Shown: piece by piece, positions 40,463 through 49,513 of the stretch | Position numbering within the stretch: position 1 is the stretch's first letter | Layout of the letters: every line of letters begins with the position of its first letter | Origin: Pseudomonas palleroniana | Lineage (GTDB): Bacteria > Pseudomonadota > Gammaproteobacteria > Pseudomonadales > Pseudomonadaceae | Assembly (NCBI RefSeq): GCF_003031675.1 | Contig: NZ_PYWX01000091.1 | Location: 41,810 to 105,809 of the forward strand | Direction: 5' to 3' | Length of the DNA: 64,000 nucleotides | Notes under the pieces: generated by a model | The model's database searches: none | What the model was told of the DNA's origin: nothing | The model's input: the letters and a program-made list of their open reading frames with translations, nothing else | Position numbers and translations under genes: made by a program

Positions 40463-41746
40463 TCAGAACTTGTACGTCACGCCCAAGCCGAAGCCGTTGG
40501 CGCTGTTTTCGTACTTGGCGCTATAGGACGAACCCAGAGCGTTGGTCTTGTTGACCTTGACCGGCTCTTCCTTGAGGTAGGAATAAGCCAGGTCGACCAT
40601 CATGTTTGGCATGACTTCATAGCCCAGGCCCACACTGAAGATCGTACGGTCGCCGGTAGGAATACGTGGCGAACGGTCAGTGTTGTTGGTTGGCGACTGG
40701 TCGAAGGTCAGGCCGGTACGCAGTACCACTTGTTTGGTAACCTGGTACGAAGTACCCACGGCGTATGCCCAGGTGTCATGCCAGTTCTGCGGCTCGGAGA
40801 TAGAGCCCACGATTTGCGGTGCTGCAAGGCCACCGGCGCGGGTGACGCCTTCGTTGTTGACGGTGATGTCTTTCAGACGGCTCCAGCGAGTCCAGGTGCT
40901 ACCGGCATAGACTTTCCAGGCATCGTTGATGTCCTGGGTGACGGACAGGTCGTAGGACTCGGGCGTGTCGATTTTCAACGAGGCGTCGTATTTACCGCTG
41001 GCCAACAGCGCAGCGGTAGGGGTCGGCGCGCTCACTTCGGTGTGGCCTTCCAGCTTGTAGCTGACTTTGGAGTGGTAAGTCAGGCCCACGCGCGTGGTGT
41101 CGGTGGCTTGTACCAGCACACCAACGTTGAAGCCGACAGCAGTATCGTCGCCTTTGATCGTGACGTTGGTGTTCGGGACGGCTGGGTTTGGCGTCAGGGC
41201 CAGCTCGGATTCCAGTTTGCCGGAAATCCGGTTGATGGTCGGGCCAAAGCCGATGGAAACCCGGTCGTTGAAGGCGTAGCTGACGGTCGGCTGCAGGGTG
41301 ATGACAGACACTTTGCTGTAGCTGCCGAACGAGCGACCCTGGAACCCTCTTTCATAATCAGTCACCAGGCCGAACGGTGCATACACACCGAAGCCGATGG
41401 CCCACTGATCATTGAGTTTATTAGTGTAAAAGCCGAATGGGACGCCTGTGAACGGCACCATGTCGCCTTTGTTGCTGCCGAAAGAACGGCCGCCGGCATC
41501 TTTGATATCGGTGGAGGCATCGATGGCAGCAACACCACCGGTGATTTGCTGACCTTGCAGGCGAGCCATACCAGCAGGGTTACCGTAGACAGTGCTTGCG
41601 TTATCCGCAGAAGAAGAGCGGCCTGCGAAACCCGTACCCATCCCGGCAACGTCTTGCTCGTTCAAGGCAAAGCCGCTTGCGAACAGTTGGGAAGATGCCA
41701 TGGTAACGGCGAGGCTAAGTGTGGTCTTGAGCATTACTTTTTTCAT
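40463..41746 (-). CDS. FadL/OmpP1 outer-membrane long-chain fatty acid transporter
   Basis: The 427-residue porin-like protein has a signal peptide (MKKVMLKTTLSLAVTMASSQLFA), the FadL N-terminal hatch motif SGFALNEQDVAGMGTGFAGRSSSADNASTVYGNPAGM and a terminal YKF aromatic end for barrel insertion. FadL proteins take hydrophobic compounds such as long-chain fatty acids across the outer membrane. Pseudomonads carry several homologues, so the exact substrate is not fixed. The gene is monocistronic, with a terminator shared with the convergent gpx-like gene. Confidence 0.93.
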   Translation of the reverse strand: MKKVMLKTTLSLAVTMASSQLFASGFALNEQDVAGMGTGFAGRSSSADNASTVYGNPAGMARLQGQQITGGVAAIDASTDIKDAGGRSFGSNKGDMVPFTGVPFGFYTNKLNDQWAIGFGVYAPFGLVTDYERGFQGRSFGSYSKVSVITLQPTVSYAFNDRVSIGFGPTINRISGKLESELALTPNPAVPNTNVTIKGDDTAVGFNVGVLVQATDTTRVGLTYHSKVSYKLEGHTEVSAPTPTAALLASGKYDASLKIDTPESYDLSVTQDINDAWKVYAGSTWTRWSRLKDITVNNEGVTRAGGLAAPQIVGSISEPQNWHDTWAYAVGTSYQVTKQVVLRTGLTFDQSPTNNTDRSPRIPTGDRTIFSVGLGYEVMPNMMVDLAYSYLKEEPVKVNKTNALGSSYSAKYENSANGFGLGVTYKF

Positions 41747-41892
41747 TATTAGAACTCCGTGGTGATCACCGCTGCGGAAAGTAGCAATAAATTTGAGTTA
41801 GCGCTATAGGCCGTAAATCAGGAGATAGAGCGGTTTTGTAGGACAATCCGACCAGATTCGCCGTTTTTAGCCGAATCTTGCAAAACGCCTGA

Positions 41893-42375
41893 TCAACAAG
41901 TCACCTGATTCATGGGTGAAACACAGGTTTGCCACGCACGGGTGAAATCCCGCAGGCGGCCTTGAGGGTGAAATATTTCTTTCCAGATACGCGCCATTGC
42001 CAATACATCACCTGGCGGGGGGAGGGCAGGGCTGTGTTGTTCCACCAGTAACCAGGCGATTGCCGTGGCGTAGCGCAAGTTCACCGTCAGCTCCAGCTGC
42101 GGGGCGCTCAGGAATGCATGCTGGCTGGCCAGCCCACGCACGAGGCTGGCACGTTCGGGGTCGAGTGCCAGGTAGCTGTCCCAGAGGGCGCGGTGCCGAG
42201 GTTCGGTGATGCTGTACAGGCCATGGCCGCGCCGATCATGCAGGGCGGAACCCAGTTCCGACTGGCTGGCGGCGATGCCCAGCAGCAGGGATTCGGCTGT
42301 CGGATCATGGCGGCCGAGGTACATCAACGTTGGCCGGATCACATAACGACACAATTCGCTGGCGGCGATACCCAT
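41893..42375 (-). CDS. Orphan phage-type protein (transglycosylase-like phage family)
   Basis: The 160-residue protein resembles small phage proteins that begin with RYVIRPTLMYLG, have SLLLGIAASQSELG and a GHGLYSITEPRHRALWDSYL segment in place of the phage GPALGIYQIEPATHDDIW, then VRGLASQHAFL...ELTVNLRYATAIAW. In phages this family is thought to be a virion-associated muramidase-like protein. No other phage gene is nearby, and codon use looks native, so it is a stand-alone, perhaps domesticated, gene. It starts at 42375 (ATG, GAGG upstream). The phage likeness is recalled, not searched; function is unknown. Confidence 0.6.
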   Translation of the reverse strand: MGIAASELCRYVIRPTLMYLGRHDPTAESLLLGIAASQSELGSALHDRRGHGLYSITEPRHRALWDSYLALDPERASLVRGLASQHAFLSAPQLELTVNLRYATAIAWLLVEQHSPALPPPGDVLAMARIWKEIFHPQGRLRDFTRAWQTCVSPMNQVTC

Positions 42376-42603
42376 ACAAGCCTCAATCCATGAAAGTGGA
42401 TGACGAGGCCTGAGAGAGGAGGGCTTGGCAGCGGTGAATTGGATCTCAGGCCCGTCGGAAGCGGATCATGCCGCTTGAGTTGAAGTGTAGTGTCATATTT
42501 GCGATGTAAAGGACTGTTTTTAAAATATTTCCTTCATTTAGTTATAACGTTTATATCTATTTGAACTTAGTACAAAAGCTCAACTACCGAATTTCAGGTA
42601 ATA

Positions 42604-42631
42604 AAAAACCCTGCCGTCAGACAGGGTTTTT
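42604..42631. terminator. Rho-independent terminator of the 74-aa gene
   Basis: AAAAACCCTG/CAGGGTTTTT (10-bp stem, eight-base loop) lies 22 bases beyond the stop of the small minus-strand gene. Confidence 0.85.
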
Positions 42632-42653
42632 GTATTTCAGCGACCTGAGTCGA

Positions 42654-42878
42654 TCAGGCAGTCAATGCCTGACGGGTGCGATCGATCACAGCCTGCAGCG
42701 GTTCGGCGCTGGAGTATTGATCGGGGTACAGGCGTTCGCTGTGACGTGCGATGCCGTGTTCGTTGACCAGAGTGAAGCTGAAGCAGCCTTTGCGAGCAGC
42801 CATGATCAGGCAGTTCATTGGGGCAAAAGCGTTAGTGAGGGTGCGAATGGCATCCTGAGTGTGGATTTGAGCGTTCAT
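42654..42878 (-). CDS. Small hypothetical protein (74 aa)
   Basis: The 74 residues form a compact soluble protein with a helix (TQDAIRTLTNAFAPMNCLIMAA), strands around CFSFTLVNEHGIARHSERLYPD and a C-terminal helix. It starts with ATG at 42878 and is followed by a strong terminator 22 bases beyond the stop. No signal or membrane segment. The length and terminator support a real gene; I know no function. Confidence 0.65.
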   Translation of the reverse strand: MNAQIHTQDAIRTLTNAFAPMNCLIMAARKGCFSFTLVNEHGIARHSERLYPDQYSSAEPLQAVIDRTRQALTA

Positions 42879-43320
42879 ATTATTGGTGTTCCTACAAATG
42901 ACACGGATAAGAACCGTGCAACGTTAAAACGTTCCAGTAACGCTGATCACCATTGATCAAGCGAAGAACCCGACTGGAACAAAGCAGCCAGTTGAAGCGC
43001 TGATAAGTTTGGCGCGCTTGGGCTGGCAGGTAGGTACTTAGGAGGGCAGGCGACACAACAAGGGCAAAGGTTCTGGGCCCGGGGTGAAGATCCTGATCAA
43101 TTTGCAGGTTGGTTCGGTCAGAGTATTGAGACTTGGCGGCACCCTTTGCTTGTTCAAAGGCAGTGTCGTCGCAAGTGATACCTGGAAACCATCGAGGTGG
43201 TCGATCCCGTGCTTTTCAGGGGACTTGTTCGACCAGAATTGACTTTCAGCTTGGTACTAACGCCGCGGATAGTAACGGATTGAAACAAGGAAGGGAAGTG
43301 TGCTAGCTGAAAAACTTCAA
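42879..43320. other. Intergenic region, 442 bases, no gene recognised
   Basis: Between the 74-residue gene and the 101-residue membrane-protein gene. A short hairpin-like AACGTTAAAACGTT element near 42919 may belong to the promoter of the former. A 74-codon minus-strand frame at 43154-43378 has no protein-like pattern or ribosome-binding site. Nothing else is supported. Confidence 0.5.
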
Positions 43321-43626
43321 TCAGGCACCGAGCAGGCCACGATAGACCAGTACGGTCAGGGATGCGGCCAGCGCGCAACCCAGGCCGTAAGCCGCCAGTG
43401 TCAGGCGTAGGGACTGGCCGGCTTCGATCACCTTCATCACGTCGCGCATGTCACTGATCCTGCCTTCGCCCAGTTCGATGCACAGGCTGGTCGCGGTAAA
43501 GGCGGCCGATAGCAGGATGGCGCCGGCAAACAGCGCGCCGTCGGGTGAAGGCAGTACTGCATTGATTCCCAACGAGGTCGCGCATACCGCCAGCAACAGC
43601 ACGGCGAATAACAGAATGCCTTTCAT
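43321..43626 (-). CDS. Small membrane protein (101 aa)
   Basis: The 101 residues hold about three hydrophobic segments: an N-terminal one (ILLFAVLLLAVCATSLGI), a second (ALFAGAILLSAAFTATSL) and a C-terminal one (AAYGLGCALAASLTVLVY). They are joined by a charged cytoplasmic loop (GEGRISDMRDVMKVIEAG). It is likely an inner-membrane protein of unknown role. The ATG at 43626 is taken; a GTG four codons upstream is an alternative. Neither has a clear ribosome-binding site. Confidence 0.6.
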   Translation of the reverse strand: MKGILLFAVLLLAVCATSLGINAVLPSPDGALFAGAILLSAAFTATSLCIELGEGRISDMRDVMKVIEAGQSLRLTLAAYGLGCALAASLTVLVYRGLLGA

Positions 43627-44083
43627 GGATGCTTTCACGGTTGCGTTGTCGGTGGGCAGTGTGGCGAGGCGGGACGGATTTGAAAAGTCCCTGGCTCTGC
43701 CTTGTCGGTAACATTTTCAGGCGGTGTGGGACCAAAAAGCTCCCTTGATATAACCATTGGAAGGGGACTTGTGCACATTAGTTGCGGAGTGTGTAACCGG
43801 TTTGTCAACCGTCCGCAAGGGGCTTCGTTAGCCTGTATTGGAAATTTAAGTCAATGAAAAATCTCGCTTTTTTTTATTGGTGAAAAAATCGTCAGTTTGA
43901 CTGCGGCCCCCATTCCATGGGCCTTTGGGAGAGTTAAAGAGAGGTTGTCCACTGAGTTATCCACAGCTTCTGTGGATTGTCCCAAGCGCTTGCTCTAGAA
44001 CGGGCCGGCAGGTTTTTTTCAGCTTTACCTGTACGAAAAAAAGAGTAGAGTGGCGCGCCCTCCGTTCTGTCCCACAGTGCTTT
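43627..44083. other. Intergenic region with DnaA-box-like dyad
   Basis: This 457-base gap contains an AT-rich stretch with the run of T at 43869-43878 and a cluster of DnaA-box-like sequences: TTGTCCACT (43945), the perfect TTATCCACA (43957-43965) and an inverted near match TGTGGATTG (43971-43979). The last two form the perfect inverted repeat ATCCACAG-CTT-CTGTGGAT at 43959-43977. No coding gene is seen in it. Confidence 0.55.
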
Positions 44084-44407
44084 ATGAAGTTTCGCTCAGT
44101 ATCACCCACTGTTACCGATACCCCTCAAACTGTTACCGCACCCAAGCGCTTCTCCTTGAAGGTTGCTTTGTGGCTGCTCGATAGCCCGCGCCTGGGGCAG
44201 AGCACCAACATCAAGCACTTCGCTGGGCGCTTGCTCAAGCAGCCGGCCCGTGAAGGCGTGGTCGCCGCACAAAGCCGCCTGGGGCAATTGATGTGCCGTG
44301 AATGCGGCAACGCCCGCGACCGCCGCATCGGCCACGACCTGTTGCGCCTGGCGGCTCGCGCCGGTGACCGGCGTGCTCAACGCGAACTGGGTCAAGTCGA
44401 AGACTGA
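44084..44407 (+). CDS. Sel1-repeat-like small protein (107 aa)
   Basis: The 107-residue basic protein has FSLKVALWLLDSPRLG near residue 25 and two short helical repeats with the Sel1-like pattern AQSRLGQLMC...RRIGHDLLRLAARAGDRRAQRELG. Sel1 repeats bind partner proteins. The frame opens about 50 codons further upstream, but the ATG at 44084 fits the start of the recognised sequence. It lies 55 bases before rmuC on the same strand. Likely cytosolic; function unknown. Confidence 0.7.
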   Translation: MKFRSVSPTVTDTPQTVTAPKRFSLKVALWLLDSPRLGQSTNIKHFAGRLLKQPAREGVVAAQSRLGQLMCRECGNARDRRIGHDLLRLAARAGDRRAQRELGQVED

Positions 44408-44462
44408 GCTGTCTTCCTGCCCTGTGCTTGGTTAACCTTGCTCTATTTCGGTGAAGGCAGAA

Positions 44463-45947
44463 ATGGCTATGGTTTTTGACTGGACCAGTATTGCCTTGGG
44501 TCTTGCTGGTGCAGCAGTACCGTTATTGGCACTGTGCTGGCAGATTCAGCGGCGGCTGACGGCGCGCATGGCCGGCTGGGAATTGCTCGAAGAGCGCTTG
44601 GCGAACGCACAATTGGCCCAGGAAGGACTTGCCGCCCAACTGGATGCCTGCCGTGATGAGATCAGTGACCTGAGCCAGGCGAATGCCGCCAAGCAAGCCG
44701 AGCTCGCCGCCGTGCGCCGCGAAGTCGAGCTGTTGCAGATCGACCGTGATAACGCTCGCGACGCCGCTCACGCGTGGAACCTCGACCGCAATGCCAAGGA
44801 CACCGAACTGCGTCGTCTCGACGCACTTTCGGCGGCGCTGCGTGCCGAGCTGCGTGAGCAACAGGACAGCCATCAACAACGCCTCGCGGATCTGCAAGGT
44901 TCGCGCGATGAACTGCGCGCGCAATTCGCTGAACTAGCCGGCAAGATTTTCGACGAGCGTGAACAGCGCTTTGCCGAGACCAGCCAGGAGCGCCTGGGCC
45001 AATTGCTTGACCCACTCAAGGAGCGCATCCAATCCTTTGAAAAGCGCGTGGAAGAAAGCTACCAGAACGAAGCCCGCGAACGCTTTTCCCTGGCTAAAGA
45101 GCTGGAGCGCCTGCAGCAACTGAACCTGCGCCTGTCGGATGAAGCCACCAACCTGACCCGTGCGCTCAAGGGCCAGAAAACCCAGGGCAACTGGGGCGAA
45201 CTGATCCTTGAGCGCGTACTGGAACATGCAGGGCTGGAGAAGGGCCGCGAATACCAGACCCAGGTCAGCCTCAAAGGCCCGGATGGCGAGCGTTTCCAGC
45301 CGGACGTGCTGATCATGTTGCCTGGCGACAAACAGGTGGTGGTGGATTCCAAGGTCAGCCTGACCGCCTATCAACAGTATGTGGCGGCAGATGACGAGGT
45401 GATCCGCCAAGCGGCGTTGAAGCAGCATGTACTGTCCCTGCGCAATCACGTAAAAGGCTTGGCCGACAAGGACTACAAGCGCCTGGAAGGCTTGCACAGC
45501 CTGGATTTCGTGTTGCTGTTCGTGCCCATCGAGGCGGCATTTTCCGCCGCATTGCAGGCCGAACCGAACCTGTTCCAAGAGGCCTTCGACCGTCATATCG
45601 TAATTGTCAGCCCAACGACGCTCTTGGCCACCTTGCGCGTGATCGACAGCCTCTGGAAGCAGGAGCGCCAAAGCCAGAACGCACGGGAGATTGCCGAGCG
45701 TGCCGGTTGGCTCTACGACAAGTTCGTGCTGTTTATCCAGGACCTGGATGAAGTGGGCAACCGTCTGCAACAGTTGGATAAAGCTTACAGTGCGGCACGA
45801 AACAAGCTGACGGATGGACGAGGAAATCTGGTCAGCCGTACCGAGCAATTAAAACTGCTCGGTGCGCGAGCGAGTAAAAGCCTGCCGGCGGATTTGCTCG
45901 AGAGGGCGATGACCGATGCCGATGGTGTGGTGCATTTACCTGAGTAA
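44463..45947 (+). CDS. rmuC: DNA recombination protein RmuC
   Basis: RmuC limits inversions at short inverted repeats and is thought to be a nuclease of the PD-(D/E)XK type. The 494 residues begin with one membrane segment (FDWTSIALGLAGAAVPLLALCWQ), followed by a long coiled coil to about residue 240, then the conserved domain with GNWGELILERVLE and the QPDVLIMLPGD...VVVDSKVSLTAY motif. The ATG at 44463 has GAAGG five bases upstream; a GTG four codons earlier is open but less likely. Confidence 0.93.
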   Translation: MAMVFDWTSIALGLAGAAVPLLALCWQIQRRLTARMAGWELLEERLANAQLAQEGLAAQLDACRDEISDLSQANAAKQAELAAVRREVELLQIDRDNARDAAHAWNLDRNAKDTELRRLDALSAALRAELREQQDSHQQRLADLQGSRDELRAQFAELAGKIFDEREQRFAETSQERLGQLLDPLKERIQSFEKRVEESYQNEARERFSLAKELERLQQLNLRLSDEATNLTRALKGQKTQGNWGELILERVLEHAGLEKGREYQTQVSLKGPDGERFQPDVLIMLPGDKQVVVDSKVSLTAYQQYVAADDEVIRQAALKQHVLSLRNHVKGLADKDYKRLEGLHSLDFVLLFVPIEAAFSAALQAEPNLFQEAFDRHIVIVSPTTLLATLRVIDSLWKQERQSQNAREIAERAGWLYDKFVLFIQDLDEVGNRLQQLDKAYSAARNKLTDGRGNLVSRTEQLKLLGARASKSLPADLLERAMTDADGVVHLPE

Positions 45948-45969
45948 GCGCACGGCCTCTGCCGCCTGA

Positions 45970-48900
45970 TTACAGGGGCAGATGCCGGCTCAGTAGCGCC
46001 CGCAACGCCGCCGGCTTGACCGGCTTGGCCAGGTAATCCAGGCCTGCTGCATGCACCTCGGCCACTGTTTCTGGCCTCCCGTCGGCGCTGATCACGACTC
46101 CGGGGATGGGCTCTGCCATTTGCGCGCGCAGCCATCTCATCAGTTCGGTACCGGTTTCGCCGCGGTCCAGGTGGTAATCCACCAGCGCCAGTTGCGGGCG
46201 TACACCGTCCGCCAGAAGGGCCGCGCATTGCGCCTGGTCAGTGGCCGTCCACACTTCGCAACCCCATCGTGTCAGCAAGCTGCGCATGCCGATCAGGATG
46301 CTTTCTTCGTTGTCCACACACAGGACCTGCGCGCCGCTTAACGGTTGCCCATTGTCCTGCGTGGCCTTGAGCTGCGGGCTGGCCTGGGTGCGCGCCAGCG
46401 GCACGCGCACGCTGAATACGCTGCCCTTGCCCGGCCACGACCGCACACTCAGGGTATGGCCCAGCACACGGCACAAGCCATCGGCAATCGCCAGGCCCAG
46501 GCCCAGCCCCTTTTCGGCACGTGTCTGATGGCTGTCGAGGCGCTTGAACTCTTCGAAGATCACCTTTTGCTTGTCCTGTGGAATGCCGGGGCCGCGGTCC
46601 CAGACTTCCAGGCACAGCTCGCCCTGGCGTCTGCGTACGCCAAGCAGCACTGGGCCGTCGGCGTAGCGGAACGCGTTGGTGAGAAAATTCTGCAGAATCC
46701 GCCGTAGCAGCTTGATGTCGCTGTCGACCCGCAACCGGCTGCCGCGCAGCCGGAAACGCAGGCCTTGTTCCTGGGCCAGCGCCTTGAATTCAGCGCCCAG
46801 GGTGTCGAACAGTTCGTTGAGGACAAAGGGCTGGCGCTGCGGATTGATCTTGCCGTTTTCCAGGCGTGAGATATCCAGCAGGTCGCTGATCAAGTCCTCG
46901 GCGGAACGTAGCGAGCTGTCCAGGTGTTGCACCAATTGCCGGGCTTCGGTGGACAGGCCGTCGTGCTGGTGGGAGAGGGCGGCGGAGAACAGTCGTGCCG
47001 CGTTCAGCGGCTGCATCAGGTCATGGCTCACCGCAGCCAGGAAGCGGGTCTTCGACTGGCTGGCGGATTCCGCCACACCCTTGGCATCCGTAAGCGCGAC
47101 ATTGAGCTGCGATAGCTCATGGGTGCGCTCGGTCACCCGCTGCTCCAGGCCCTCGTTGGCTTCGGTCAAGGCTTGTTCGGCTTCGCGGAATGCAGTGATG
47201 TCGGTGAAACTCATGACAAACCCACCGCCGGGCATCGGGTTGCCGATCAACTCGATCACCCGACCATTGGGGAACAGGCGTTCGGACGTATGCGCACGGC
47301 CCTGGCGCATCCAGTGCAGGCGTCGCGCCACATGCACTTCCGCTTCGCCGGGGCCGCACAGGCCACGTTCGGCGTTGTAGCGAATGATGTCGGCAATGGG
47401 CCGGCCGACGCTGATCAAGCCCTCGGGGTAATTGAACAGCTCCAAGTAACGGCGGTTCCAGGCCACCAGCTTCAGCGACTGGTCGACCACGCTGATGCCC
47501 TGGGTGATATTTTCAATCGCGCCTTGCAGCAATGCCCGGTTGAATTGCAAGACCTCGGAGGCTTCGTCAGCGATGCGTACGACGTCTTCCAGCTGCATTT
47601 CGCGGCCTTCAATCGCAGCCTTTACCACGGCGCGCGTCGAAGAGGCGCCGAGCACACCCGCCAACAGGCGTTCGGTATGAGCGATCCAGTCATTGTCGGC
47701 GTTCTGGTTAGGGTTGAAGCCTTTGCCCTGGCGATAGGCGAAGCGAATAAAACTTTGCTGGGCGCGTTCTTCACCGACAAAACGCGCAGCGAGGCTAAGC
47801 AGGTCGCTGATTTGCACCGACAACATGGAGCGAGCGCTGGCGCGCTGGTGGATTTCCTGACCAATAAATCGCCCGGCCTGCCAATGCTCGGAGACACGTG
47901 TGCGCGACAGCATCGAGACCCACACGAACAAGGTGAAGTTACCCGCCAGGGAAAACACGGTGCCCAGGGTCAGCGACGTGACGGACAAACCGAGCGGGTG
48001 GGAATGCATCCACGTCAGCCCTGGGAAAAGGCTGAGCGACCACCCCAGGCTCTTCGCGGTAACCGGTAGGACCAAGGTGTAAAACCACAGGAATGTGCCC
48101 GCTGCCAACCCGGCAAACACGCCCCGACGGTTGGCCTGCTTCCAGTACAGCGCGCCGAGCATCGCCGGGGCCAGTTGGGTGACGGCCGCAAAAGCGATCT
48201 GGCCGATGGTGGCCAGGCTCGCGGTGGAGCCGAGCAGGCGATAACTCACATAGGCCAGCAACAGGATGAGCACAATACTCACCCGACGTACCGACAGCAT
48301 CCAATGACGGAACACTTCGAATGGCCGTTCGGCGCTGGAACGTCGCAGCAGCCATGGCAGCAGCATGTCGTTGGAGACCATCGTCGACAAGGCGATGCTG
48401 GCGACGATCACCATGCCGGTGGCGGCCGATGCACCGCCGATAAACGCCAGCACCGCAAGGGCCGGATGGGCTTCGGCCATGGGCAGGCTGATCACGTAGG
48501 AGTCTGGCAATACCGAGCCGGGCAACAGCATTTTGCCGCCCAGGGCGATGGGAATCACGAACAGTGCGGCGAGGATCAAGTAAGCCGGAAACACCCACTT
48601 GGCCAGGCGCAGATCCTGGGGGTCGATGTTTTCTACCACCGTCACATGGAACTGCCGGGGCAGGCAGATAATCGCCATCATGGCTACGCCGGTCTGCACC
48701 ACCATCGACGGCCAGTTGATCGTCTCTTTCCAGTACTCCTCCAGGCGCGGGGCGAGTACCGCCTGGGTGAACAGGTCGCCGAAACCGTCGTACAGGCCGT
48801 AGGTTACAAACGCGCCAACCGCGAGAAACGCGAAGAGCTTGACCAGGGATTCGAAGGCAATCGCCAGCACCATGCCACGGTGGTGCTCGGTGGCATCGAG

Positions 48901-49440
48901 GTTGCGGGTACCAAACACAATGGTAAACAGCGCCAGCACCAGCGATACGACCAAGGCCGTGTCCTGGGCGCGAGTGCCCGTGGTGTCAGGGCCGGAGCCG
49001 ATCAGCAGGTTCACACCCAGTACAATGCCTTTGAGTTGCAGGGCGATGTAGGGCAGTACACCGACCAGGCAAATCAGCGCGACAACCACGGCCAGGGATT
49101 GGGACTTGCCGTAGCGCGCGGCGATAAAGTCGGCAATGGAGGTGATGTTTTCCTGCTTGCTGATCAGAATCATCTTCTGCAGCACCCAGGGTGCCAGCAC
49201 CAGCAATAGCACTGGCCCCAGATAAATCGGTAAAAACGCCCACAATTGTTCGGCGGCCTGGCCTACGGCGCCGAAGAAGGTCCAACTGGTGCAGTAAACG
49301 GCCAGCGACAGGCTGTACACCCAGGCACGCATGCGCGGCGGCAAAGGCGCGTGGCGGCGATCCCCGTAAAAAGCGATGGCAAACATAATGGCCATATAGG
49401 CCAGGGCAACGGCGGCGATCAGCCCGCTGGACAGCGTCAT
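45970..49440 (-). CDS. SSS-domain hybrid sensor histidine kinase with receiver
   Basis: The 1156-residue protein fuses four modules: an N-terminal sodium:solute-symporter-like domain of about 13 membrane segments (to about residue 500), a PAS domain (around 640-760), a histidine kinase core with the phospho-histidine in AAVSHDLMQPLNAARLF near 805 and GLGLGLAIADGL in the ATP domain, and a C-terminal receiver with the acceptor aspartate in LVDYHLDRGETG near 1085. The layout is CbrA-like with a receiver added and matches PA3271-type proteins. It may sense or be gated by a transported solute. No output regulator is adjacent. Confidence 0.92.
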   Translation of the reverse strand: MTLSSGLIAAVALAYMAIMFAIAFYGDRRHAPLPPRMRAWVYSLSLAVYCTSWTFFGAVGQAAEQLWAFLPIYLGPVLLLVLAPWVLQKMILISKQENITSIADFIAARYGKSQSLAVVVALICLVGVLPYIALQLKGIVLGVNLLIGSGPDTTGTRAQDTALVVSLVLALFTIVFGTRNLDATEHHRGMVLAIAFESLVKLFAFLAVGAFVTYGLYDGFGDLFTQAVLAPRLEEYWKETINWPSMVVQTGVAMMAIICLPRQFHVTVVENIDPQDLRLAKWVFPAYLILAALFVIPIALGGKMLLPGSVLPDSYVISLPMAEAHPALAVLAFIGGASAATGMVIVASIALSTMVSNDMLLPWLLRRSSAERPFEVFRHWMLSVRRVSIVLILLLAYVSYRLLGSTASLATIGQIAFAAVTQLAPAMLGALYWKQANRRGVFAGLAAGTFLWFYTLVLPVTAKSLGWSLSLFPGLTWMHSHPLGLSVTSLTLGTVFSLAGNFTLFVWVSMLSRTRVSEHWQAGRFIGQEIHQRASARSMLSVQISDLLSLAARFVGEERAQQSFIRFAYRQGKGFNPNQNADNDWIAHTERLLAGVLGASSTRAVVKAAIEGREMQLEDVVRIADEASEVLQFNRALLQGAIENITQGISVVDQSLKLVAWNRRYLELFNYPEGLISVGRPIADIIRYNAERGLCGPGEAEVHVARRLHWMRQGRAHTSERLFPNGRVIELIGNPMPGGGFVMSFTDITAFREAEQALTEANEGLEQRVTERTHELSQLNVALTDAKGVAESASQSKTRFLAAVSHDLMQPLNAARLFSAALSHQHDGLSTEARQLVQHLDSSLRSAEDLISDLLDISRLENGKINPQRQPFVLNELFDTLGAEFKALAQEQGLRFRLRGSRLRVDSDIKLLRRILQNFLTNAFRYADGPVLLGVRRRQGELCLEVWDRGPGIPQDKQKVIFEEFKRLDSHQTRAEKGLGLGLAIADGLCRVLGHTLSVRSWPGKGSVFSVRVPLARTQASPQLKATQDNGQPLSGAQVLCVDNEESILIGMRSLLTRWGCEVWTATDQAQCAALLADGVRPQLALVDYHLDRGETGTELMRWLRAQMAEPIPGVVISADGRPETVAEVHAAGLDYLAKPVKPAALRALLSRHLPL

Positions 49441-49513
49441 GGTAACTCCGAAACTGAGAACACCCGGGCATTCCAGGCCCGGCTGGACAGTCTCGCATGA
49501 TGTTTGGGGTTAG

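Noticed and set aside
42561..42956. 131-codon plus-strand frame
   Set aside because: It runs antisense to the 74-residue gene and across its terminator, without domain or start signals.
43154..43378. 74-codon minus-strand frame in an intergenic region
   Set aside because: It overlaps the end of the small membrane-protein gene, has no ribosome-binding site and an arginine/serine-rich random-looking translation.
47119..49209. Long plus-strand frames opposite the sensor kinase
   Set aside because: They mirror the third-position GC bias of the kinase gene and show no protein-like pattern.
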